From NCBI GenBank assembly GCA_963969595.1, contig OZ018415.1, positions 1,736,001 through 1,800,000 of the forward strand: a DNA stretch of 64,000 bases, in the 5' to 3' direction. The notes under the pieces were generated by a model. The model was not told the origin of the DNA and made no database searches. It saw nothing but the letters and a program-made list of their open reading frames with translations. A program made the translations under genes and the position numbers. Shown one piece after another: positions 53,265 to 64,000 of this stretch. How positions within the stretch are numbered: the first letter of the stretch is position 1; each line of letters opens with the position of its first letter. The DNA is from Neckera pumila. Taxonomy: Eukaryota; Streptophyta; Bryopsida; Hypnales; Neckeraceae.

Positions 53265-53850
53265 TTAACCCCTAAAGGACCATTGTCCTTTTGGAAAACA
53301 AATTGGATTTCAAGCAAGTACCTACACTTTTAGTTTTTGTCTTGACTTTTTGAAATTGTTTTTGAAGATAGAGAAATTGATTAGCTTTGTGGAAGTATAA
53401 ATTTTTTGTCAATTAGGACCTACAAACAAAAGATATGGTCAAATTAGCTCAAAACAAGGGAAATTAGGTAGCAAAATTTAAAAAAAAAATTGAATTAAAA
53501 ATTTAAGAAAATCTCATAGATTATATTTTTCTCTACATGGAAACTTTGATTCATTTCATTTGAATAAGCAATGTGAAAGTTAAGAACAATCTTGTCTTTT
53601 GGGCAATTAGAGCATCTTCTTGAAAAAATAACTTATGGGAATTCATTTTTGAATGCAATTTTTACAATTTTTCAAAAAAAGAAGTTCTACATTGTTTATG
53701 TTTTTTGTTAGAGAAATCGCACTATTGGAATTAATGGATTTTAATTCCATCTTAGAGATATTAATAATTTATATTTTCCTTCTATCTTGTACCTAGTACT
53801 TCTACTTAACAATTCTTTTAAGAATGAAAATTTTTAAAACTTTGTAGTAC
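53265..53850 (-). mobile_element. TTAA-bounded element, subfamily 2, copy 3 (truncated)
   Basis: Begins TTAACCCCTAAAGGACCATT and then follows the reverse complement of the 35160 copy (GCAAGTACCTAC, TAAGAACAATCTTGTCTTTT-like, ATTTTCCTTCTATCTTGTAC, CTTCTACTTAACAATT). Similarity stops near 53850 and no second TTAA end is found, so one third of the element is missing. Confidence 0.75.
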
Positions 53851-53854
53851 TATG

Positions 53855-56070
53855 TCACACCTTAGTTTTTCCTTTTTGTTTTGGCCATAACTTTTGTATT
53901 TTAGCTCCAAATGACTCGATATTTACAAAGAAGCTACTTATAACTATTATATACCTTCGGTGATTTTTTTGTATTTTTCAAAAATACTTTACTATTTTTG
54001 AACAACCCCCAAAACTTCTCACAATGGCTGATTTAGGGGTTTTTAGCACTAACTAGAACCCCAAAAAATGAGTTTTGAGCTGAAATTTTGATATGATGGT
54101 CTTGTAGTAGACCAGTAGCTATCTTCCAAAGGAATTTCAAAGATACTTATTTTTATGTGCTGTAGAGGTCTACAAATAGAGCTTCTTTCTACATTTTGTA
54201 TGACCTGTACTATTTATTGCGTTCTGTCACACCCTAGTTTTTTATTTTTGTAACTTCAGAATGGTTGTATTTCCCCTTCTAATGACCGCATCCAACTGAA
54301 ATAGCTCATTTTTCTTGTAATGAGTCTAGTAGTTTTTTTGTAATTGTAGAAACGCTTCATTTATTTTTGGAAATGTTTCTAACAAGTCTTTGTAATTGCA
54401 TTATAGTCATGCTGTGTTTACCTTCACGTCTTTTTTGATCCCACGTTTTAACATGGCTTTTAGAACGTTGTGCATGCATGCTCTATGTATTGTTTGGATT
54501 TTTGGATCATTTGCTACAAATTTGAAATGAGATAACTAATAGAGGGGATTTGAAGGCCTTAAAGGGCTATTTTAGGCCCGTTCTCCAATCTAACCCACTA
54601 TTCTGTGAACAGCGTTACAGGCTGTCACAAAATATTTATTGAAAAGAAAAATTCAAATATCGTTTTATGCATTTTTTTTCAAAAATGATGTGGCAGTTGT
54701 TGTGCCACATCAATCAGTTGCTACAATTGCGTTCCCGCAGTCTCAAACCATAGGGGAAGTCACAACCCTCCAAGGCCCCAAATCCCCTTTAATGCATAAA
54801 CAAAAACTTTTAAGCTAATATAACCTACAAAATAAAGATTGTGAAAAAATGAAACAAACAATAGCCCCACATATAATGCTCACCATTAGATAATAAGATA
54901 GCAAAGGGACGGTACTCTAAAAACATAAAAGGCAAAAGCCTCCCCCCAATAAAATACCCTTTGGATGCATATCTATATGAAACTTAACAAATAATGCCTC
55001 CCATGGTACATCTTCCTTTTCATAGAAAATTCAAAAAAATTCAAACTCACTATATCAAGAATTCAATATATATTAGAATGCCACATGCCAAAATTTTGTA
55101 AAATATGAGCGGGAATATGAGTAGATATCTCACTAGAATTAGATTGCAATTTGGCTATCACACTAAGACTAATTATCACCTTAAAGTATAAGAGTACAAT
55201 TAATTAGCTAAAATTTAGTCACAATAGATAGATATCTATTTTTCAAAATATGAACTTTCTAAAGATTAAATATTTTTTATTTATGATATATTTTTCAAAC
55301 TTAGAAGATGTGTGTATATATATTTTGTACACATTTCTACAATTGAATCTTGAAAATTCATCACCAATAGTCTTTAATAGATTATTACTTAAAATCATGA
55401 AAGATGTAGGAAAAATCCCACCAAAAAGTGTGTTTTGATTTTCAATTTTTTTTTCAATTGAAATTTGGTATGCTTGATTGACATTGAGTAAGAATGCAAC
55501 AATAATTATATATTACAAAAAAATACCAATTGTATTTCATATTATGAAAATGTCTTTAATATTAAGGCACATTAGATAGTTTATAAGATTATCATATCCC
55601 TACTAGACAAAACACAGATAATAGTCAAATCCTAATAAACAACCTTAGCTAAAAGCATCCATACCCTTGCCAACAAAGGATTTGACACTTGCCAATAAAG
55701 GGTCTACCCTTTACCAGCAAAAATGATAAGTGCTCTAAGGCCCTTCAAAAGATTCTCATAGCAATCATAATGTATCGAGCAATGGCCCTTCAAAGTTAAG
55801 TTTAGATAGCTTTATCCTATAAATTGAAAAACCGTAACTGTGCCACTCTGTAGCCATTACGTATTGGCTTGATACATACAAAAATTTGAAATGTTTACTA
55901 ATATACATAATAACTCATACATGATGGCTTCTACACAAGGGCTTTGTCTCATGCATGCAAACTTGCAAAATTTTAACTTTGAATGAGGTGCAGCTCTTGC
56001 AGGTCTTAGAGTAGCTCCATCTAAGCATGCAAAATTTGAGAAGCCAAAAGTTTACATCTATAATTAACCC
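53855..56070. other. AT-rich DNA with a degenerate duplication
   Basis: Two similar stretches begin TGTCACACCTTAGTTTTTCC (about 53863) and TGTCACACCCTAGTTTTTT (about 54227), each followed by a T-rich stretch and a TTTTTTTGTA- segment. They are likely an old duplication of about 365 bp. No gene is seen. Confidence 0.4.
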
Positions 56071-57266
56071 TTAATCCCTAGAACAGGGTTGCTATTATGT
56101 GAGCATAGGAGTATGAGCCCATGAGCCTAGAATACTACACAACTATGTTATACGTGAATATACTATAGAAACCATCTATGAATATAGGATATATATATAT
56201 ATGTTACAAATACCCATATTATAGGTGTTTATGATACATACACCTTCTATAGTATGTGGTATCTATATTATAGGTACCTATATTATAGGTTCAATGCTCA
56301 CAAGCTCACACTCTTGGGCTCACATACTAGCACCGTTGACCCCTAGAAGACCAAGGCCATTTTTCAACCAAAAAGCACTCAAAACTGTCATTTTTGTAGC
56401 AAAGATTTAAAAAAACTGAAAATTGTTTTTTTTTTCACATCTAACCGTAGAATCTTATACCTAACTAGTGTAAAAATGTGAAAAAAAAATTTAGAATTTT
56501 CGATCTCACAGATTGCAAGATATCTGCATTTAAAGCGTAAAAAACAAAATTTTCAGCACATTGTAAGACTAGATTTTTTGAATTTTAACAATTTTAACTT
56601 TAATTTTTTGCACTATAGAGTCTTAAGCTTTAAATCTTTATAGTGTAGAATTAAGTTGAGAGTCTAGAAAAAAAAAAAAAATAACCAAAAAAACTTAATT
56701 TTCATTATTAAAAAAAGTGTCAAGTAGAAGTAGGTACAAGATAGAAGGAAAATCTAAAATATTAATATATTTTATATGGAATTAAAATGCACTAATCCCA
56801 ATGGCGAGATTGTTCTCCCAAAAAAACTAAACCATGTTGAACTGTTTTTTTGAAAAATTGTAAAAATTGCATTCAAAATTGAATCCTATAAGTTATTTTT
56901 CTCAGGAAGATGCTCTAAGTGCCCAAAAAATAAGATTGTCCATAACTTTTTCATAACAAACTCAAACGGAATAAATCAAAGCTTTCAAGATAGATGAAAA
57001 TATAATCTATGGGAAAAAAAATTCAAAAAAAAATTCAAATTTTTTTGCAAAATTATTTTTGCTGCCTCTTCTCCCCTATTTTGAGCTTATTTGAGTATAA
57101 CTTTTGTTCTCGGGCACCGATTGAAAAAAAAATTATATTCCAACGAAGCTTATCTGTTTTCATATCTTCAAAAAAATTCAAAAAATCATGATAAAAAATT
57201 CATCCGTAGGTACTTGCTCAAAATCCAGAATGTCGGCCAAACGGACAATGGTCTTTTGGGGATTAA
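56071..57266 (+). mobile_element. TTAA-bounded element, subfamily 2, copy 4, carrying a nested insertion
   Basis: The original left end, TTAATCCCTAGAA (56071-56083), is separated from the rest of the element (GACCAAGGCC from 56349) by a 257-bp fold-back. The remaining body aligns with the 35160 and 37759 copies and ends GGTCTTTTGGGGATTAA at 57266. Confidence 0.8.
56084..56340. mobile_element. hAT-like fold-back (MITE) nested in a TTAA element
   Basis: The left end CAGGGTTGCTATTATGTGAG pairs with the right end, whose reverse complement contains CAACGGTGCTAGTATGTGAG. The 8-bp direct repeat CCCTAGAA stands at 56076-56083 and 56341-56348. An 8-bp duplication and a CAGGG terminus are typical of hAT elements; the right end seems to carry two extra bases. 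The centre holds an (AT)n run near 56190. Confidence 0.7.
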
Positions 57267-58212
57267 CCCCTAAAGGTTTTTGACTATGTTTTCACCAAAA
57301 GCGCTCCAAAACTACCATTCCTAATACAAGTACAAAATATTAGAAAAAAAACATTTTTGAATATATGTAACCATAAGATCTTGTAGGACACTGGTTTAAG
57401 AAGATGTCGAAAAAATTTCAGAATTTTCCACTATGTAGATTGCAAGATAATAGCGTTTGAATTGACAAAAATCCTTTTTTAATCACTGCAAAAATCCAGG
57501 CAGCTGCCCTTCACAAGGTCACATTTGTATGAAAAAATGTCCAAAATGGTGGTTACTCTTTGGATTCACTCTTCAAGGCAAGTTGGCTACATGCTTGAAA
57601 CTTTTCAGATCATTTGGAATTGTACAACATATAGGAAAAAAATAGTAAGTAGGAAGAGGTCGAGAATGACTCAAAATACTAAATTGTCAAGAATTTAATT
57701 ATGGAATTGAAAAATGCAAATCCCAGCAACGGTATTGTTGTAATAAACAATATACACCCAATTTTTTTTGTTTTATTCAAAAATATTGAAAATTGAATTA
57801 GAGAAAGGACTTCAAAGTTTATTTTAGAGTAGAGATTCCATAACTACCCTCCAACTAAGAATCCTCATAACTTTGGACTCGTTAATCCAAATGGAATGAT
57901 TCAAACTTCAAAGCTTTCCAAGTATATATAAATCTATAAAACCAATTTCAAATTTTAATTTTTCAAAAAAGTGTTTTTCAAAGAATTTTTTTGAGTTGCC
58001 CGGGTTGCTCGCCAAATGCGGAAAATTACATATCATGCAATAACTTTTTACCCATAAAGTCAAAAGTTATGAAAATTGTTGGGCCTTGAAGCTATTCCTT
58101 GGGCACATCTTGTGTGAAAATTTCAATGAAAAAAACTAAAATTTCCATTCGTAGTGAGCTGCCCAAAATTGCTAGGTTGCCAAAAACTTGTGTTTGGTCC
58201 TTTAGGAGTTAA
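57263..58212 (+). mobile_element. TTAA-bounded element, subfamily 2, copy 5 (diverged)
   Basis: Starts TTAACCCCTAAAGG, using the same TTAA that ends the previous element, and ends GGTCCTTTAGGAGTTAA at 58212 (950 bp). The interior is related to the other copies (GCTCCAAAACTACCATT, GATTGCAAGATAATAGCG) but clearly more diverged. Confidence 0.8.
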
Positions 58213-59062
58213 AGGACAAAGGGATGATCCTGGAAATCATCCCTTTCCATTACCATGTGAATCATTGGCTTAAGAAATAACAAAAGCATACGTTGGAAGT
58301 CAAACTTCTGTAGAAGACCTCCTCTTTTCACAACAAAATTCTAAGGATGAATAGTTGCACCTCTTGTCCTCCACATAAGATTCTCTTGTCATTCATAGGC
58401 TACAAAACGTCCACCTTGAAGGTTAAAGAGTTCTCAAATTTTTGGTCTCCCATTCTTGCTCACCAATACTCACCAATTGAGCAATCACCAAGTGGAATAA
58501 GAGATAAGAGACGAAGATCATTCCTTTCAAAACCACCCGCGTGTGCTATAATAGACCCGCATATCTTACATACTTTACAGTCCAATAGACTGACAAATGC
58601 TGAGGTGTTAGTCGTGAGGATCAGTTGTTTCACATACAAAAGAGATGCCGTAGTGTCGTAACTTAGTCGCACTGCAAAAATCTTTGCACCTCTATGATGA
58701 CTTCGAGCAACACCGTGCACAACTGTGGGAATCAGTGGATACTACGTGGTGGATGTTGAGTGTCCTTGACGTACCATTCACCTGAAGGGTAGGGTCACAA
58801 AGAAACAATGTCCACAAATATCTCACATTTTCATTAACCTTTGAACGCCGCCGAGGACGTTCTGCGTCATTTGAATGACAAAGAATCTTTCCCTACATGA
58901 CATAAGTGCAACTTTTCATCCTCGGTATTAGGAGTGGAAAGGAAGATCTTCAAGAGTTCTTTGACTTCCAATGAATATATTAGGCTTTTTCAAAGTAGAT
59001 TATGTCACACAGAATCACAATACATGATTTCCATGGCTACCGGTCCGTCCTTCAAGGGTTAA
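58209..59062. mobile_element. TTAA-bounded element, subfamily 3, with long inverted arms
   Basis: The left side TTAAAGGACAAAGGGATGAT shares its TTAA with the previous element. The right side ends CCGTCCTTCAAGGGTTAA at 59062. The ends form inverted arms (GGAAATCAT and surroundings), and the left arm matches the single arm at 28655-28905 for over 200 bases. It contains a 104-codon frame (58347-58661) with no recognisable domain. Confidence 0.7.
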
Positions 59063-59958
59063 AGAACTTGTAGTCTTCCGATGTTTAGTGACTTATTGAA
59101 GTGTGGCTAGCATTGTCCTTCAGGAACTTGTAGAACTTTTCTAAAGTGAATTTCTATAAAACAAATGACCTCTCTAAAGTGACAGAGCATTTCAATAACA
59201 TTGTTAATCGGGGGAATTCCTTCCCTGTCATAGGACGGATAATTCCCCCCCGGATACCTTGAAGCAAAGTTTAGTTATATTGTACACAAGACCATTGGCC
59301 AACATGTTGCGCTGCTTTCCAAGTTATGTCAGTCTTACTGCTGATACATTTGCGCTATTGGTTGGATGCAGAGATATCACTGTTGACTTTATATAAAAGT
59401 ATGTGCTCCAATGCTGGGGGCTCTGTGTTTTGGGGGGAGCAAAAGGGACCCCCCCAGCATTGGTATATAATGTTATGTTCATTGCTTGGTCTCACACTAG
59501 GCCCAATTCGAGAATAACACATCAGAGAAATTCTTTGATAATCTTGAGCATGGGGACTTGAGCTTGGTTCCGGGGCTCTCACTTTAGAGAAGTTCTACTG
59601 TGTAAGCTTAGACATTACTTATGCCACACTTCAAAGAGGTTGGAGAGGCTTCTCTTCTCTCTCTCTATCAATCAATGTATTGTACAATATAGTGGGGTCC
59701 AATAATCTTATGAATTTTTTCACAATTAAATTTCAATATCCATCAATTGGTTATATTGTCGGGTCCAATAATCTTATGAATTTTCTTTGCAGTCAAATTT
59801 CAATAGAAAGTCGAGCAACTTCAAGAAGCTTTCGCATGCTCAAACATGGATTGATTTTGAAACGGCAAATTGTGTTGGAATTGTAGTGAAGAGTACTTGA
59901 GGATCAAAACAAATATATATATATAAAGTTCCAAAGCACACAAGAATTTGGATCTTTC
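59063..59958. other. Intergenic DNA before the CACTA element
   Basis: Contains an imperfect inverted pair around CCAATGCTGGGGG and CCCCCCAGCATTGG (59408-59463) and a direct pair GGGTCCAATAATCTTATGAA (59695 and 59761, period 66). No gene. Confidence 0.6.
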
Positions 59959-60759
59959 CACTACAAGAAAAAGGGGGTATAAATGACTGCAGAGCCATTT
60001 AATTTTGGAGCTGTAGTCATTTGCAGTCATTTCCGTGACTGCACCTCTATAATTGCACGCTGTGGTATTCACTGTGCACGTCCGAGTCATTTCCCTTGAT
60101 TTCGCGACTGGAGGGTGAAAGAACGATGAAAAGCAGAGTGGTTAGACGGCCATTTTGGTCATGGTTCATTTCTTTTACTTTTGTCTTGGTTATAGTAACA
60201 TTTTATGACTTGACGCAACTCGACTACAACTACAAAATGACTTCATTTGATTCCTATGTTAAAGAAGGGATTTCAGTCTTTCTATGGGGATGTCATGATG
60301 CTGACGTATCCACGACCCGAGGGTGAGTCATTTCTCAGTCATTCTAAAGTCATCTTCTGCCACTGCAACTACAGTTGGGCAACTGCAATGTGACTTCTTC
60401 GACGCTATCACGAAACTCTCTGGAACTTCTTTGTTGTAGACTGTGTGGGGGAGTAGTCCCTTTCATGTTACCAACCTACCAGAGCAAGATCAGAGACAAA
60501 TAAATTGACTGAACCGGGATTGTCTGCACTCTCAAGACAGGTGACTAGGATTATTGAACGGAGGCAATAGAGCAAATCCAATGTGCAATGAGCACTTTCC
60601 TTTCAAGCGTGGAAGGTGAACAACATTGAATTCTGAACTGATCGGCACTTAAGGGGCCATAGACTTGCACGCCCTAGCCAGAATTCCGTTTGCACTACAT
60701 GGATACTACATTAAGACTGTCGTGACATCAAGACATCACTACCAGGCAAGTCCTATTCG

Positions 60760-61332
60760 CTAGTAATGTTCATGTGCTAGTAAGTTCTCTTCCTCAGACA
60801 AGTCAATTGCCCCGACAAGATTCACTGCCTCTGGTAGAATCGGCCACATCTGAGGTGCAATGAGAGCGGCATTCTCTGATGTTGTTGTGATAAACGCATC
60901 GGTTTTGTCAACAATCTCTCGCCTTGCTCTTGCTTCTTTTCGCAACACAACTTTCCATCCATGTTTGTCTGAAACATCTGAGAAAAATACTTGTGGAGCA
61001 TGACTTGGGAAAATGAAAGGATCTACCATACGAGGTGCTGTTTGGGGGAAATCGACAACCAGAAAACCAGCGTAGTCACGAGTATATGCTGCGTTCCCTC
61101 TACTATCTTGGGCCTTCACCCAGTCGCAGCAAAGGAGAATGATTTGTGTATTCAGGTCGCCATAATCCAGCAGCAACACGTCTTTCAGGACCCCGACGTA
61201 GTTCACGGACAAGTTTTGAGCATTCTCAGATGGCTGTTCAAAAAGCGACGCCACGCCGCAGTTGTAGCTCTGCACATTACTCACAAGTGGCGTCGGAGTC
61301 ACATCTAAGTTTTTATACTTTATTACAACCAA
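60760..61332 (-). pseudogene. CACTA transposase C-terminal fragment (DUF4216-like)
   Basis: A 190-codon frame contains YVGVLKDVLLLDYGDL, LLCCDWVKAQDSRG, DYAGFLVVDF, VDPFIFPSHAPQVFF and GWKVVLRKEARARRE. This follows the DUF4216 pattern found at the C-terminus of plant TNP2-like transposases (GVL-x-D-x-x-x-LDYG, F/C-C-x-W, DPFI-x-x-x-x-A-x-QVF). The catalytic part and the usual DUF4218 segment should lie upstream on the minus strand (61.3-63.6 kb), but only short unrelated frames occur there, so the protein is not complete. Its direction fits a transposase gene ending near the left terminus. Confidence 0.8.
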
Positions 61333-61339
61333 AAAAATT

Positions 61340-63650
61340 ACTTGAGCCTTCTAATAGGGTTATCTAAAAAGAATGTTCATGCACTAAGTGACACAATACA
61401 CTTTTGAGGGGTCACCAACAACACCCTCTCCATTTCTAGTTGCTTTCTTTGGTTCAAACTTGTCTGTATTTTGTCATTCATTGCGTGCTACAAACATACC
61501 TTACTACTGGCAGTTTGCCACATAGCATATCAAAATAGGCTGACAAGAGGTCGAAGAATGGAAGGAAGCCTTTCAAAAAGGGAAAACATGTGAATATGAG
61601 CTTACATAAGATAGGCAAGTTGCGGAATTGAAAAAGAGATTGAAGTCCATCCAAAAGGCCTACAATGACTTGTGAGTGCTACTATGTTCCTCTATAGATC
61701 TTTTAGCACTTTGTAAATACAATAGGAAAAGGGTTTGGCAGGGGGGTTAGGTTGCAGAGCTTCTGCATACAATGTTCATTACATTTGGTACAAAGACATC
61801 CTCCAAGTTGTATGAAAGTCATTCATTAGTTGGTCGGCAGTCGCTTTCAAGTTCCAAAGCAATCATTGGTCAAGTTGTGTAGTAGTCACTTTTGGACACA
61901 TCATCAACTACTTCATTTATTGCGCAGTAAATGTGACGGCTGCGGTACAACGTGGCGGCCACAGAACCTGCATGCGCCAATCTTAGGTTTTCAATGGCCC
62001 AGATTTTGTCTCTCCCGATTTGAAGGGTCCACCTCCGCGCTCTTGTCTATCATTGTATCTCCTCCTTTTTCTTGCTGTAGATGTCTTGTATTGTTTTCCT
62101 CCAAGCTTGTAGTGCATAGTGCCTTCTTCATTCAAATTGTAACAGTTTCTTTTCTTCTTGCCAACTTGCTTTCTAGTTTTGTAGTACAATGGTAGTGTAT
62201 TTTTGCCAGCAGAAGGTGTGATTTTTGTACTAGAATTTTTGCTAGCAAGTTTTTTCTAAAACAAGTTTGTTGTCAAGTGAAGCCTGTCAACTACAATACG
62301 GAGGAGGAGTCAAGCTTGAAAGAGACAAAGACCAATTGTAAGTTCCCTTTAGAAAGTATTGTCAATTCTTGGGCTAAGTTTGCGGCTTTGGATCTTGCTG
62401 TGGGATCAATGAAGACATCCTAAACCAAACCTTGTATTTGCTTAGGTTTTGATGTCTTGTATTGTAGTCATTCTTAATCACAGGGTAGCTTTGCAGGTTA
62501 GCTACTAGTCTCTGTGGCTTTGTTGAAGGGATGAATAAACTTTGCAAAACTGCTTCTAGCTTAGGGATCGAACGTCTTTTTTGTCAATCTTTCTTTATAT
62601 AAGGAATGGAAGAGTTGTAATTTAGAAGAGGTGCTCCTTAGAATTTAGGATTGCAGTTTTTGAAATTTTTTATAACCAAACGTTCAACCTTTTTGAACTT
62701 GTATTGTTCCTCTTTGGATCAAAATTTATTATTAGCTAATTGAATCAATACTCCATCAAATAATTATTAAACTAAAATTATGCTTTGGTGGTAGGTTCTA
62801 GTGCTCTTTCTGTTGTGATGTGAATTTGGTTTTGCAACCTAGTCATAAAGTACCCAAATGTTGCTCAACTGGAGATTTTTTTTATGCTTTGCGATGTATT
62901 GAAGTTTGGAATGTAAGAATGTCATTTTCAAGTTTTCACAGAGTAGTAAACTTGTACATATTCTAGATAAAAAGTCACCGTGAAGTCAAGTGCTGTCATG
63001 TACAAGTCACAAAAAAGTAGGGAACTAGTAGGGAGTTTTGTTTGCAATTCTTTGAATACTTTATGAAAGATTGTAGTGGCTAATGCAATGCTTGTTGCAA
63101 TTGAACATTGGTAACAAATTCTTCTTCTGTGAGGCAGAAACTGGCTTAAGGGAGCATTAGCAAACTGCTTAGTGAACACAATGACAACTTTCAAGACATT
63201 CTAGAGCCCTGGATGAAGGTGGACGTCCAACACATTTTGAAACCTGAGGTGGTGCTGATGTTCCCTATTCCTAACATAGAGATGCAAAAAATTGAAGATA
63301 CAAAGGGAGCATCTGTAGTATGGTATGAAAAGCACATAAGGTTTATGACTTGATGCAACCTTTGGCTTCCTACTTTAGTTTATGACTTGATGAGTGGGCG
63401 GAAGGGAGTAGTTCATTCTATAGTGCAAGAAGAATTGCAGACAAAGTTGTTGTAAGTGCTAAGAGCTCAAGGATTGCTCTACCTTTTGGAAATGCAGAAA
63501 TTCCATTTTGCCATCACTGCTCTTAAGTTGAATGGATTGTGCACATGATAGCCTAGCCCAGTTCTTAGTGACCGTTGTTTGTCTAGAATGCAATGTGGGA
63601 GTGCAATCAATGCCTTTGTTCAGTAGGGTTGGCCCAAGTTAGGGAACGAT
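61340..63650. other. Interior of the CACTA element without readable genes
   Basis: Moderate GC content, but no frame resembling the transposase core. The short + frame at 61830-62195 is unassigned. Confidence 0.5.
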
Positions 63651-64000
63651 GTGCCAGAGAATTGTCATTATTTTGTAGTCATGTCTCCCCGTACATTCGG
63701 TCACCATTGTAACATGTCCAATAGTTTCGCTACTGCGGCACGACTGGACTATGCCTACTTGTCATTTTAAATGACTATACCAAAACAGAAACATGACTGG
63801 AACACGATTCAAGAATGAATCCTGCCCTATCAATGTGCCGCACAGTCCCGTCAATGCACTTCATTGTAACACCAAGTGTAACACCCATGATACATCAAAA
63901 TGACTGAATGATGACTTTGTTGTACACATTCTTGATGGTTCCATCGCAACTTGTTAACGACTTAAAAGACTAGACCTGTGTCACTAAATCTCAACTATGG

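Larger units (their letters stand above)
59959..64000 (-). mobile_element. Decayed CACTA (En/Spm) transposon, left end and body
   Basis: The terminus CACTACAAGAAAAAGGGGG at 59959 is the canonical CACTA end. It is followed by a subterminal zone (60000-60360) with repeated AGTCATT motifs near 60015, 60025, 60085, 60326 and 60337, as expected for binding sites of the element's own protein. A transposase C-terminal fragment lies further in on the minus strand. From about 63660 to the window edge GTCAT/ATGAC motifs become dense again, suggesting the right subterminal zone with the second end just beyond 64000. Confidence 0.75.

Noticed and set aside
1..64000. CRISPR array, operon or prokaryotic features
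   Set aside because: The window has spliced eukaryotic genes, and the only regularly spaced repeat (48393-48726) is a contiguous tandem array without spacers.

Overview
The window comes from a plant nuclear genome. It carries two intact spliced genes with GT-AG introns: an SUA/RBM5-type splicing factor, and the alpha carboxyltransferase of plastid acetyl-CoA carboxylase, made with an N-terminal transit-like leader. Exons are GC-balanced, while the intergenic DNA is very AT-rich and full of decayed transposons (CACTA, PIF/Harbinger, Ty1/copia, LINE-like, hAT-like and a TTAA-bounded family). This would suit a repeat-rich, perhaps seed-free, land plant, but the species cannot be read from the sequence.

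Layout. 1-9.9 kb: scattered exon-like segments on the + strand of a gene I do not recognise (possibly decayed), interrupted by a possible LTR promoter/leader region (2.6-3.45 kb) and one CACTA-type terminus (7.04 kb). 10.4-11.25 kb: a broken Harbinger transposase on the - strand. 12.86-13.84 kb: two adjacent non-autonomous elements. 14.3-21.4 kb: the SUA/RBM5-like gene on the - strand, with a likely 5' leader and promoter up to about 22.8 kb. 22.9-28.1 kb: AT-rich DNA with one TTAA element. 28.15-28.9 kb: a LINE-like tail and one arm of a TTAA element. 29.0-34.06 kb: the acetyl-CoA carboxylase alpha gene on the + strand, ten exons, with a triplicated intron 1, a C27 run in intron 2 and a small TTAA element in intron 5. 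34.1-59 kb: an AT-rich repeat region with TTAA elements at 35.2, 37.8, 53.3 and 56.1-59.1 kb, a copia remnant at 41.5-42.6 kb, a 68-bp minisatellite at 48.4 kb and a fold-back at 50.5 kb. 59.96-64 kb: the left end and body of a decayed CACTA transposon that probably ends just beyond the window.

The two intact genes are neighbours in opposite orientation with no evident functional link: one controls nuclear pre-mRNA splicing, the other plastid fatty-acid synthesis. The most interesting structure is a family of at least ten elements bounded by TTAA and sharing a terminal motif close to TTAAYCCYTAAAKGVCC. Some are joined end to end through a single shared TTAA, which looks like a piggyBac- or Sola3-type non-autonomous family. 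No coding source for its transposase lies in the window.
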